64,000 bases of DNA from Kistimonas sp964291505 (GTDB lineage Bacteria; Pseudomonadota; Gammaproteobacteria; Pseudomonadales; Endozoicomonadaceae), in the NCBI GenBank assembly GCA_964291505.2, contig OZ220199.1, forward strand, positions 310,001 through 374,000, written 5' to 3'. A program made the translations under genes and the position numbers. This document shows, in pieces, positions 27,881-37,700 of the stretch (position 1 is its first letter; each line of letters opens with the position of its first letter). The notes below the pieces were generated by a model that saw only the letters and a list, made by a program, of their open reading frames with translations, made no database searches and was not told the origin of the DNA.

Positions 27881-28976
27881 TAAAAATCCATTAATATTAA
27901 CCATCACATCATGGAAAAAATGCGATAATACTTTTGATGGATTCAGCCGTTTTTATTCCGGAGATTTCTCCCCAATTGCGACTAAAGAAAAAAGAATGAT
28001 TTTTGACCAGAAAATAAAAGCTCTCGTAAGATTACAATTAGAATCAGGCGCCAATATTAATCAACAAGATGAAGGAGGAAGAACTCCACTCATGCACGCT
28101 TTGGAACACCCTAATCTGACTATGGCCATAAGACTTATCGAAGAAGGTGCAGATGTAACAGTCAAAGGCGCCGAAACATACGACGCAAAAATACCTGGAA
28201 GCTCACGAATTGAACAAACATGCAACGAAAGCGAAAAAAGATCACCACTATTTACATACATGGCACGTCGCATATTCATGCGATATCAGTACAGTAGTTA
28301 CGCATTATATTCCCCTAACAGTCAGGATATATTATTCATAAAGCAAATGCTCATCGCCGGTGCTGACCCTTGTGAGAACATAAAAATGCCAAGTAGAAGA
28401 CCTATTACCGAATGTCGAAGGAGCAACACTGCATGCCTTTGTGGTCATGTCATTCTTGATAGTCAATCTCGTCATTCATTTCCGGATAATTTATTCACGT
28501 GCGCTATTGGAACACTATGTCCAGAACTCGTACAGTGCTTTATTTTTACAGATATGAGTGTAACTAGAAATTTGAAACAACAAGGGAAAGAATTAAACAT
28601 AGAAGAATTAACTGCTCAAGACATACGGTCTTTTTCATATCCGTCAACCTGGCTCAAATCAGAAATGGAGATTGAAGCTTCAGAAAAAATCCTTGAAATG
28701 TTGAAAGAGGCCTGTAAGCCTGGCATTTGTCTCAGCTTACAATCCCACTGTCGAAAAACCATAAGACAAAAACTAAATTCCAAGGTTAATTTGATGGTTT
28801 CGATAGACAAACTGGGGATTCCTAAAAGGCTAAAGGATTTTCTAGCTTTCGACCTAGATACACGATGTATTGTTAGTGAAACATGGACAAGAATCCCTAA
28901 AATGATCATGAACCGATACGGCGCAACAGTTTTCGATGGAGGATGGGAATTTAAAGGCTCCTCTTCACTCCAGTAA
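27858..28976 (+). CDS. Ankyrin-repeat protein with a C-terminal SOCS box (ASB-like)
   Basis: A 372-residue frame. Ankyrin units include VRLQLESGANINQQDEGG, RTPLMHALEHPNLTMAIRLI, EEGADVTVKG (about 56-103) and FIKQMLIAGADPCEN (about 160-174). Residues about 290-333 read as a SOCS box: BC box SLQSHCRKTI (293-302, pattern LxxxCxxxI) and Cul5 box LGIPKRLKDFL (319-329; LPxP in animals). In animals this module binds Elongin B/C and Cullin 5 to form a ubiquitin ligase, with the ankyrin part selecting the target. Animal ASB proteins have the same order. It may be translated alone from ATG 27858 (AAAAAGG upstream) or be the 3' part of the preceding frame. I infer a host-directed protein. Confidence 0.8.
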   Translation: MCEDTSTDKNPLILTITSWKKCDNTFDGFSRFYSGDFSPIATKEKRMIFDQKIKALVRLQLESGANINQQDEGGRTPLMHALEHPNLTMAIRLIEEGADVTVKGAETYDAKIPGSSRIEQTCNESEKRSPLFTYMARRIFMRYQYSSYALYSPNSQDILFIKQMLIAGADPCENIKMPSRRPITECRRSNTACLCGHVILDSQSRHSFPDNLFTCAIGTLCPELVQCFIFTDMSVTRNLKQQGKELNIEELTAQDIRSFSYPSTWLKSEMEIEASEKILEMLKEACKPGICLSLQSHCRKTIRQKLNSKVNLMVSIDKLGIPKRLKDFLAFDLDTRCIVSETWTRIPKMIMNRYGATVFDGGWEFKGSSSLQ

Positions 28977-29379
28977 ACGATCGCCAGCAACACAAATGCT
29001 TATTAATCCATTGAATCTCAATCTTTTTTGTTTACACAAAAAAGCATCATACTGCCATCTATGAACAATACGGGTTAGTGCATTCTTCAGACTCAAAAAA
29101 TACAATATCCGGAAGGTGTATAGCTTTCCTTCACAGGCACACGTTTTTACTATGCAGGTGATAAAGCCGTTCAGCGAACAGACATTGACTCGCATCAGTC
29201 AGCCCAACAACATCAAACACCTTTCAACATTGACGAACATCAATAATCAGAAACACAAACAGTGCTTCAATTCGCCACCCTATAGGCTGCTTTTCTGCAA
29301 TCCCGGTAAACGCTGTTTACCCTCCCGCAGACAGGGTTTCCGTTCTCCGCGGGACTCAGACTACCAGTGAGACAACCAC
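28977..29379. other. Intergenic region upstream of the sugar ABC operon
   Basis: About 400 bases. Short frames on both strands look random. It must contain the promoter of the ABC transporter operon. No catabolite-control site or repeat could be supported. Confidence 0.4.
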
Positions 29380-30867
29380 TTGAACGTTGAGATGAAAGGC
29401 ATTTGCAAGGCTTTCGGCCATGTGAATGTCCTGACCGATATTGCATTGTCGATTGCCGACGGTGAAGTGCATGCCCTGATGGGCGAGAACGGCGCCGGCA
29501 AATCCACCCTGATCAAGATCCTGGCGGGTGTCTACACCCGGGACAGCGGCACGGTCACCATTGACGGCGTGCCGGTGGACGCCTGCAGTATTGCCGCCTG
29601 CCAGCAACTGGGCATCGCCTATGTGCACCAGGAACTGAACGTCATCAACGACATGTCCATTGCCGACAACCTGTTCCTCGGCCGTGAACTGCGCAACCGG
29701 TTCGGCTTCATTGACCGTCCTCGCATGAATCAGACCTGCGTCGAGCTGCTTAACGAACTGCATCTCGAACACCTGTCGCCTGATACCCTGATGCGACAGC
29801 TCAGTGTCGGCTATCAGCAGATGATTGAAATTGCCAAAGCGCTGCTGATCAACGCCCGCCTGATCATCCTGGATGAGCCCACCGCGGCACTGACCGACAA
29901 GGAAATCCGCACACTGTTCACTATTGTGCGAAAACTAAAGGCACAGGGTGTCAGCTTTCTGTATGTCTCGCACAGGATGAACGAGATTTTTGAACTGTCT
30001 GACCGCATTACCGTCCTGCGGGATGGTCGTTATATCGGCACCTGCCAGACAGCCGAGGTGAATGAAGATGACCTGGTAAAAATGATGACCGGGCGTAGTA
30101 TCGACAATCTCTACACCGCCAGTGAAGCCATTCCCGGTGATATCGCACTGGAACTCCGTAATCTGGGTTCAGCAGGCCAGTACGAGGATGTCTGTTTTAC
30201 CCTGCGTGCTGGCGAAGTTCTCGGCTTTGCCGGTTTGATGGGCGCAGGCCGCTCAGAAGTCATGCACGGCATTTTCGGCAGCTACCCTGCCGAAACCGGT
30301 GAAATCCACGTTCACGGGAAACCGGTGACCATCAAAACCCCCCGTGACGCCAGCAAACATGGCATTGCCTTTGTCACCGAAAACCGCAAGGAAGAAGGCC
30401 TGATACTGGACTTCAACCTCACCGAAAATACGACACTGCCGTCGCTCGACAGCTTTAGCAAAAACGGGTTGGTCAATGACACCGCACTGGTTACCACTAC
30501 GGATCAGCACATTGCCCGGTTGCATATCAAGACCAGCAGCCGCGACCAGAAACTGAAAAACCTCAGCGGTGGCAACCAACAGAAAGTGGTGCTGGCCAAA
30601 TGGCTGGAAACCCGGCCCGACATCCTGATTCTGGATGAACCAACCCGCGGCGTAGATATCGGCGCTAAAAAAGAAATCTACGACATCATCAACACACTTA
30701 AACAACAGGGTGTCGCCATTATCGTCGTCTCCAGTGAACTCTCGGAAGTGATGGGGATTTCGGATCGACTGGCCATTATGCATCAAAGCCGGCTGGTCAA
30801 GATCGCCGACACCGACACCCTGACACAAGACCAGGTTTTGAAATACGCTTTTACAGGTGCCCAGTAA
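29380..30867 (+). CDS. Sugar ABC transporter ATPase, RbsA type
   Basis: Two fused nucleotide-binding domains in 495 residues. First domain: Walker A GENGAGKSTL, signature LSVGYQQM, Walker B LIILDEPTAAL. Second domain: signature LSGGNQQKV, Walker B ILILDEPTRGVDIG; its Walker A position is degenerate (GLMGAGRSE), as usual for this family. The start is uncertain: TTG 29380 or ATG 29392, neither with a strong ribosome site. It drives carbohydrate uptake with the permease and binding protein that follow. Confidence 0.93.
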   Translation: MNVEMKGICKAFGHVNVLTDIALSIADGEVHALMGENGAGKSTLIKILAGVYTRDSGTVTIDGVPVDACSIAACQQLGIAYVHQELNVINDMSIADNLFLGRELRNRFGFIDRPRMNQTCVELLNELHLEHLSPDTLMRQLSVGYQQMIEIAKALLINARLIILDEPTAALTDKEIRTLFTIVRKLKAQGVSFLYVSHRMNEIFELSDRITVLRDGRYIGTCQTAEVNEDDLVKMMTGRSIDNLYTASEAIPGDIALELRNLGSAGQYEDVCFTLRAGEVLGFAGLMGAGRSEVMHGIFGSYPAETGEIHVHGKPVTIKTPRDASKHGIAFVTENRKEEGLILDFNLTENTTLPSLDSFSKNGLVNDTALVTTTDQHIARLHIKTSSRDQKLKNLSGGNQQKVVLAKWLETRPDILILDEPTRGVDIGAKKEIYDIINTLKQQGVAIIVVSSELSEVMGISDRLAIMHQSRLVKIADTDTLTQDQVLKYAFTGAQ

Positions 30868-31844
30868 TGTCTACCCTTTCAGCCAGCGCCGTCAGCCCCC
30901 GCAGGAAGCCCAGCCTGTCGGAAATTTATGAGAAGTATGGCCTGTTCGTTATTCTGATCGGGCTGTGTGTACTCTTCACCTGCCTGAACCCCAATTTTTT
31001 CTCGCTGTATAACCTGCAGAATATTTTTAAGCAGTCGTCTATTAACGGCCTGATTGCCTTTGGTATGACGTTTGTCATTCTGCTGGGCTGTATTGATCTG
31101 TCCGTCGGTTCTGTACTGGCGCTTGTCGGTTACCTGACCGGTGTCATGCTGGTAAACTTTCAGCTGCCGATTGCCATTGCCCTGCCTGTGGCACTGGCAC
31201 TGGGCATCATTCTGGGCCTTATCAATGGCCTGCTGGTTGCGCGGGTTAAGCTGCAGCCTTTCATCGCCACACTGATTACCATGACCGTTTACCGCGGGCT
31301 GACCCTGATCATTTCCGATGGCATGCCGGTGCGTAATATCGGTGATGTGTCGTCCATGATCGCGTGGATCAACCGGGGTAGCATCGGCATTCTGCCCGTC
31401 TCCATGATCGTATTCCTGGTGGTGCTGGTCATCCTGATGGTGCTGCTGCACAAGACCGTTTTCGGCCGTCAGCTCTACGCCACCGGCGGTAACGAGGAAG
31501 CGGCCCGGCTCTCCACCGTGCCCACCGACAAGATCAAGATTCTGGGTTACATGCTGTGTGGCCTGCTCTCCGCCATGGCCGCCATCCTTTACATCGCCCG
31601 TTACAACTCGATCTATCCCAACGCCGGCGTCGGCATGGAACTCGATGCCATTGCCGCCGTCGTCATCGGTGGCACCAGCATGACCGGCGGCCGCGGACGC
31701 ATCACCGGCACCTTTATCGGCGTGCTGATCATCGGTGTCCTGAATAACGGCCTGAACCTGCTGGGCATCTCCTCGTTCTACCAGGAGGTGATCAAGGGGC
31801 TTGTCATCCTGTTTGCTGTCGTTATCGACATCAAGAAGAAGTAA
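30867..31844 (+). CDS. Sugar ABC transporter permease, RbsC type
   Basis: A 325-residue membrane protein with about nine helices. Family blocks are present: FVILLGCIDLSVGSVLALVG, FIATLITMTVYRG, and GMELDAIAAVVIGGTSMTGG near the C-terminus. Its ATG overlaps the ATPase stop (TAATG), giving translational coupling. Confidence 0.93.
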   Translation: MSTLSASAVSPRRKPSLSEIYEKYGLFVILIGLCVLFTCLNPNFFSLYNLQNIFKQSSINGLIAFGMTFVILLGCIDLSVGSVLALVGYLTGVMLVNFQLPIAIALPVALALGIILGLINGLLVARVKLQPFIATLITMTVYRGLTLIISDGMPVRNIGDVSSMIAWINRGSIGILPVSMIVFLVVLVILMVLLHKTVFGRQLYATGGNEEAARLSTVPTDKIKILGYMLCGLLSAMAAILYIARYNSIYPNAGVGMELDAIAAVVIGGTSMTGGRGRITGTFIGVLIIGVLNNGLNLLGISSFYQEVIKGLVILFAVVIDIKKK

Positions 31845-31881
31845 CACCTTACACACTGTCATTAGGAAGCGTCGTCGTACC

Positions 31882-32877
31882 ATGAAAAAACTACTGGCCG
31901 TATCCTGCCTTACCCTTGCCGCAACCGGTTTACTGGCGGGCTGCTCTGATCAAAACAGTGCGGATACCAGCGCGACTGATCAGAAGACCATTGCCCTGAT
32001 GATCTCCAACCGCTCCAACGAGTTCTTCGGCGTGCTGGAGCGTTCTGCGGTTGAGCAGGCAAAAACACTGGGTTACAACATTGAAGTGTACGACGGCGGC
32101 AACGACGCCACCCGTCAGCCCAGCCAGGTGGAAGACGCCATTACCAAGGGTGTCAGTGCCATTATCATCAACCCGCTGAACCAGGACGCCACCCGCAGCG
32201 TGCTGAATGACGCCATTGATCGAAACATCCCGATCGTGTCCGTTGACACCACCGTCGCCAATGTGGATATGCTGGCTCGCGTTGCCACCGATAACGTCGA
32301 CGGCGGTAAGTTTGCGGCGGAATGGCTGGTGAAAAAGTCCGGTATCAATCCGGAAGAGCTGACCGGTGTTATCCACATGCAGGGACTGGACGGACACACC
32401 GCTCACATCACCCGTGCCAAGGGTTTCACTGAGTACCTGCAATCAGAAGACGCGGGTGCAGCCTGGAATGCGCTGACCGCCGATGCCCAGAAGTACATTC
32501 GCCTTACCGGCGACTTTGCCCAGGACGTGGCCCAGTCCGTACTGGAAGCCAAGCTGAGCGCCCTGGACCCGGTCGGAAAATACGTGATCTATAACGAAAA
32601 CGATGTCATGGCGATTGGTTCCATTGGTGCTATCAAAAACGACAGCCGCTTCAATCTGGACAACTTCACCATCATCGGTTTTGATGGCTCTTCCGAAGGC
32701 AAGCGCCTGGTAGATGAAGGTGATATGCAGGTCACCATCGTGCAGGACTTCCAGTACATCGGTGAACATGCCGTGAATGTGCTGGATGATTTCCTGAGAA
32801 ACAGCGCCATGCCAGCCAATGCCGATATTCCGGTTGAGGTCATCATGTACCCCAGCGTACAGACCCCTCGCGGCTAA
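31882..32877 (+). CDS. Sugar-binding lipoprotein of the ABC transporter, RbsB type
   Basis: 331 residues from ATG 31882. The signal peptide ends in the lipobox LLAGC (Cys about 18), so it is membrane-anchored in the periplasm. The mature part is a type I periplasmic binding protein: TIALMISNRSNEFFGVLE, a DAIDRNIPIVSVDTTV hinge region, and the late GFDGSSEGKRLVDEGDMQ block. The ligand is probably a pentose or polyol; the neighbouring xylulokinase favours a pentulose or pentitol. It lies 37 bases after the permease. Confidence 0.9.
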   Translation: MKKLLAVSCLTLAATGLLAGCSDQNSADTSATDQKTIALMISNRSNEFFGVLERSAVEQAKTLGYNIEVYDGGNDATRQPSQVEDAITKGVSAIIINPLNQDATRSVLNDAIDRNIPIVSVDTTVANVDMLARVATDNVDGGKFAAEWLVKKSGINPEELTGVIHMQGLDGHTAHITRAKGFTEYLQSEDAGAAWNALTADAQKYIRLTGDFAQDVAQSVLEAKLSALDPVGKYVIYNENDVMAIGSIGAIKNDSRFNLDNFTIIGFDGSSEGKRLVDEGDMQVTIVQDFQYIGEHAVNVLDDFLRNSAMPANADIPVEVIMYPSVQTPRG

Positions 32878-32990
32878 TCAGCGGATTCTATGTCCAGTCC
32901 GCACAGCACAGTGCCTGTGCGGACACCTTACATTCAAGACAGCAGGCAACCTGCTGTGACACTCTTTCACTTCCGGCAACGATTACGCGC

Positions 32991-34445
32991 ATGTTTCTTG
33001 GTATTGATCTGGGCACCTCCGGTGTCAAAGCCGTTCTGCTGTCTGACACCGATGCCATCATTGGCCAGGCCAGCGCTCCCCTGACCGTTTCCCGTCCGCA
33101 GCCACTCTGGTCTGAACAGCATCCGGATGACTGGTGGCAGGCCGTCTGCGCCAGCATTGAGAGTCTTCGGCAGCAACATGATCTGTCCGGCGTGCAAGCA
33201 ATTGGCCTGTCGGGGCAAATGCATGGTGCCACCGTGCTGGATCATGATTTACGCCCACTGCGCCCCGCCATTCTCTGGAATGATGGCCGAAGCCAGGCGG
33301 AATGTCTGGAATTAGAAGAGCTGGTACCCGAGCTGCGCGCCATTACCGGCAACCAGGCCATGCCGGGATTCACCGCACCTAAACTGCGCTGGCTACAGAA
33401 ACATGAACCTGAGATTTTTTCCCGCATTCATAAAGTGCTGCTGCCCAAGGACTATATCCGGTTGCAGCTGACCGGTTGCTGCATGTCGGATCTTTCTGAC
33501 AGCGCCGGTACGCTCTGGCTGGATGTTGCTAAACGTCAGTGGTCAGAAACCATGCTCGCCAGTTGCGGGCTGACGCTCGAACATATGCCCGAGCTGAAGG
33601 AAGGCTCACAGATCGCCGGTTACCTGCAAACCGAAATTGCACGACAGTGGGGTATTAACCCCGTACCCGTTGCCGCGGGCGGTGGCGACAATGCAGCCGG
33701 CGCTATCGGTACCGGTGTGACCGAACCGGGTCAAGGCATCCTCTCTCTGGGAACTTCTGGCGTCATCTTCGTGGTCAGTGACGACTATCGCAGCAACCCT
33801 GCTAACGGCGTGCACAGTTTCTGCCATGCCCTGCCTGATCGCTGGCATCTGATGTCCGTTATGCTGAGTGCTGCTGGCTGCCTGGACTGGCTTGCCCAGC
33901 TGACGGGCGCTGCCGATGTCCCGACGCTGTTGACTGAAGCAGAAAAAGCACAGCCACAGGAAAGCCTGTATTTCCTGCCTTACCTCAACGGTGAGCGCAC
34001 GCCGCACAATAACCCTACGGCATCCGGTGTTTTCTTTGGTATGACCGGCGCCACCACTCGCGCCCAGCTGACACTGGCAGTACTGGAAGGTGTCGCCATG
34101 GGATTAAACGATGGCCTGGAAGCGCTGAACGCAACAGGCATTACCATCAACGAAATGACGCTGATTGGCGGCGGCGCCCGCAGTCCGCTATGGCGACAGA
34201 TGCTTGCCAATATATTGAATATGCCATTGAGTTATCGCCGTGGCGGCGAGGTGGGACCAGCGCTTGGGGCTGCCAGACTGGCACGTTTATCAATTACAAG
34301 TAATCAGTCTGAATCCGTTTCAGCGGCATGCCCTGTGCCTAACTTGATAGAACAGATCACACCAGACCTAACGCAAACGCCACGCTATCAACAGCGTCAA
34401 ATTAAGTTCAGACACCTTTACCTAGCTCTCAAGGAAGCATTCTAG
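32991..34445 (+). CDS. xylB: Xylulokinase-type FGGY sugar kinase
   Basis: A 484-residue FGGY kinase. Phosphate-1 motif GIDLGTSGVKAVLL is at the N-terminus. GLSGQMHGATVLD and the LWNDGRSQ catalytic-Asp block are typical of XylB. The C-terminal half has GGGDNAAGAIGTGV and LIGGGARSPLWRQM. It phosphorylates D-xylulose or a close ketopentose. No xylose isomerase or polyol dehydrogenase accompanies it here, so the imported sugar may be a ketopentose itself or be converted by distant genes. Confidence 0.9.
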   Translation: MFLGIDLGTSGVKAVLLSDTDAIIGQASAPLTVSRPQPLWSEQHPDDWWQAVCASIESLRQQHDLSGVQAIGLSGQMHGATVLDHDLRPLRPAILWNDGRSQAECLELEELVPELRAITGNQAMPGFTAPKLRWLQKHEPEIFSRIHKVLLPKDYIRLQLTGCCMSDLSDSAGTLWLDVAKRQWSETMLASCGLTLEHMPELKEGSQIAGYLQTEIARQWGINPVPVAAGGGDNAAGAIGTGVTEPGQGILSLGTSGVIFVVSDDYRSNPANGVHSFCHALPDRWHLMSVMLSAAGCLDWLAQLTGAADVPTLLTEAEKAQPQESLYFLPYLNGERTPHNNPTASGVFFGMTGATTRAQLTLAVLEGVAMGLNDGLEALNATGITINEMTLIGGGARSPLWRQMLANILNMPLSYRRGGEVGPALGAARLARLSITSNQSESVSAACPVPNLIEQITPDLTQTPRYQQRQIKFRHLYLALKEAF

Positions 34446-34785
34446 AATGTTTTAATTATATAAAGGGAGTACTGACTACTCTCTTTATATTCAATAAAAA
34501 AACAGTGGAAATAGTCTTGCTACAAGCCCTAAAGTTTATTATCAGCAATAAAAATTGCTAACTAAAAGATATATTTTTAAGATGAAAACACATCAACTTT
34601 AATCAAAACAACACAATTTTAATACCAACAATCAATTAGTATTGATTTACAAAGACACGTTCATGCGGCACAAAAAAACATCCACATAGACCCTCTAGAC
34701 AGGCTATTTCCACCAAAATATGCAAACCTATTAATGCTATAGATTCAAAAGTCAATAACGTTAATATCGTCCCGTAGATAAAGGG
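34446..34785. other. AT-rich gap with a terminator-like hairpin after the kinase gene
   Basis: A 14-bp stem ATATAAAGGGAGTA (34458-34471) / TACTCTCTTTATAT (34477-34490), with one G-U pair and loop CTGAC, follows the kinase stop by 12 bases. It probably ends the sugar operon, although only short T runs follow. The rest is AT-rich without a supported feature. Confidence 0.6.
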
Positions 34786-37700
34786 TTACAACATTGTTTC
34801 TGCCTCACAATCACGGCTATCGCTCCCCCCACGAATAGTCATAAGTTCCAACGCAGATGGTACAGATCGAGACTCATGAAGAGGAAGATGAACCATCGCA
34901 GATACATGTTCAGCGGCTGGGATCACCGATTCAACCGTTTGTGCGGAGGAACCCGCAGCGTCAATCTCTGTAAACTGACTTGCAACAATTTCAGGGTTCA
35001 TATCTCTGATTTTTTGATCAACACGTCTACGATAATGAGGCCGAGAATTACAGTTTAAGAACACTAAATCTTCTAGATAGTTTGGTTTATTCGGCTCCTT
35101 GACTATTTTTAGAAACTCAGTCATAGCACCAGCTAAATACTCATCATCAGGGCACCCATTATCATCACCTTCAGAAAGACCTCGTTTGTGCGGAATAGCG
35201 CTGTTCCATACAGTCTTACCACCCAAAATAGTAAATGGTCGTTTATTATCAAACAAACTCTTTAGCATGAACAATACCTTACCCCCTAAGACACTAGCAG
35301 GTATATACGCTTTAAATGTTCCACCTGTATAGCGTTCGCCTTGTATTGGATGACACATAGACTGAACGCCAGGATAAAACATATATTGAATCTCTACAGT
35401 GCTCGCTGTTGGATAGTGGGGAAGATGAACAGCATCACCCTGTTCATTTTTTAGAATCGATGTTTTCATAAACCCATCTGGTGATGCCGCTTTCAATGAA
35501 AACAGTTGATCATTTGTTAATGGGCACCTTACACCTAATTTATAGCGATCATCATTAACCAGACTCGTATCACTCAATGGCTCGCAATCATCACTTAACA
35601 CCTTTTGCAAATAACTTCTTGTCAGGTAGTGAGGTGTATTCTCCGCCTCTCTAAAATATCGGTATACTGGTTCATCAACATCACGCAACGCATCCAAAGA
35701 TTCAAAATCAATAATATCCGGATTTAAAGACCTCTTCTCGCCTTCAGAGATCTGAACTAAACGTCCACATTCCTGCAATTCTTCTAATGCAACAAGGTAA
35801 GGATCATCACCATTGATTACTCGACTCCTTCGGGACATAAGCTCGGCATTGGAATGAATTTTACCTCCATCCAACACTAAGTCAAAAAAATCAAGCCCAT
35901 CAAAACGAGCAAGCCAAAATAGTCTATTACGATTTTTTACTGAGCTTTCATCCTCTATCCTGGATGGAAGATCTATCGATAGAGCCTGAGACACAACATT
36001 CCTCTCTGCTTGAGGGTAACTAAAGGTATGTAAAGCTTTCACATCACGACACAGGTTCAAAGGTGTCAGAAAATGAGCTTCAATATATACACTTTCCGAA
36101 TGATACTCTGCATCAGAAAGGAAAAAAGTATAAATAAAAACCTGTTTGAACAAGCTAACTTTACCATTTAACAAATCATCTACAAGCATATCCTCGGCAT
36201 TATCAATAGGATAAAATCGTTCAGCTCCACTCATATCATTAGCAGTCCTTGGCGATATAAGAGCAATTTTTTTCAATTCATCCTTTATCACATAGTAATG
36301 TACATCATCATGCAAAGATCCCCCCCCATGCCGTTCCTGCCGATAATCAAGCACGCAACGAATAGTGTCCTTTAGTGCAAAAAACCCATCTTTTTCCAAC
36401 AAAGGTTGGGATTCTAAGCTATCACATTGAGTCGACCGGATATCTTCTGCAATCCTCCTCAACCAACTATCAACATATAGATCATTTTTAAAAACACCAA
36501 CCTCATGATTCAAAATCCACTTACTACTAAGATCACTCAAAGAGACTTTTCTCGTAAGTCTTCCAGCTCTAATGACCTTTCCCATTTTCTCTACTGCGAG
36601 CTCAAACAATTTCCGATAACAATGTTCTATCTCATTTGATTTTTTACCATCCAGCATTGCACGAAAACAATTACGATCGTTATTGCTAATCAATCCTGAC
36701 TCACGACTGGTCAATAGATCCAACATCCCCCTCAATTCCTTCCCTGTACTTTCTCGCCCCGTGCATACATCATCTATAATTTTTCTGATTTTCTCATCTT
36801 TTTTGCATTTATCAACACGAAATGGATTATTAGCGAGCTGCCTAATGAGCTCTTCTCTGAACACATCTTCTTCATCCTCATTTATCCCCAACAGATTTTT
36901 ACTAAATAATTCTGACTTGAATTGCATCACCTCCCGCATAAACCGACGAGACTCAAGATTACACTTTCTTTTTCTTAGACAAACAATAATACTGGAAACA
37001 AGGAAGAGTCCGACTCCCACACCTGCTGAAATCCCTATTATTTCAGCGCTTGTGAGAGAATCTTTTTCATAAGCCTGATCTGGATTGAAAGGAATGATTG
37101 TTGGATTAGCTGGCACACGATGATCGGAAGACTCTGAATGAGTTGGTAAAACCAGCATACTTATTTTCGGATACAACTGTATAATCGCACCATGATAAAC
37201 ACCTAGTTTTATATCATAATCGAAACTCATTTTCCTATCTGAAGGGATATCAACAACACAGGATTTACCTAACAATGTAGCATTCGCGTTATCAGCTATA
37301 CCGTACTCTCTTACCCGCACACTGCAACTCTCAAGCATTCTAAAAGCATTTAGCTGATCCAATATCTGGAGCGTCATTTCCAACGATGCATTAGCCGGTG
37401 TATTTAGCTTTGTATATTGTCTCTCTGTTCCATTAGAATTAGCTATTACTGACTGGATAAATGTTTTCTTAATATTACCATCTGACAAAATATCTATTTT
37501 AGCCTGATAGTGTCCTCTGGCATCAACCGTAAAATTCATATCTAAAAAAACAAAAGTGTCAGAGCTAAGGCTCCACAAATGAGTAGCGTCGGGCACAAGA
37601 CGTACTACAAAGGATTTTTCACCATGAAAGGGATCAATCTCTGTCATACATCGGTCTTTAAACTTCCCTTTAATAGCCGATTCTATTTCTGTGCCCTCTT

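Noticed and set aside
30879..31883. 334-codon minus-strand frame rich in His, Gln and Asp over the permease gene
   Set aside because: Composition is the antisense of a hydrophobic membrane protein; a shadow.
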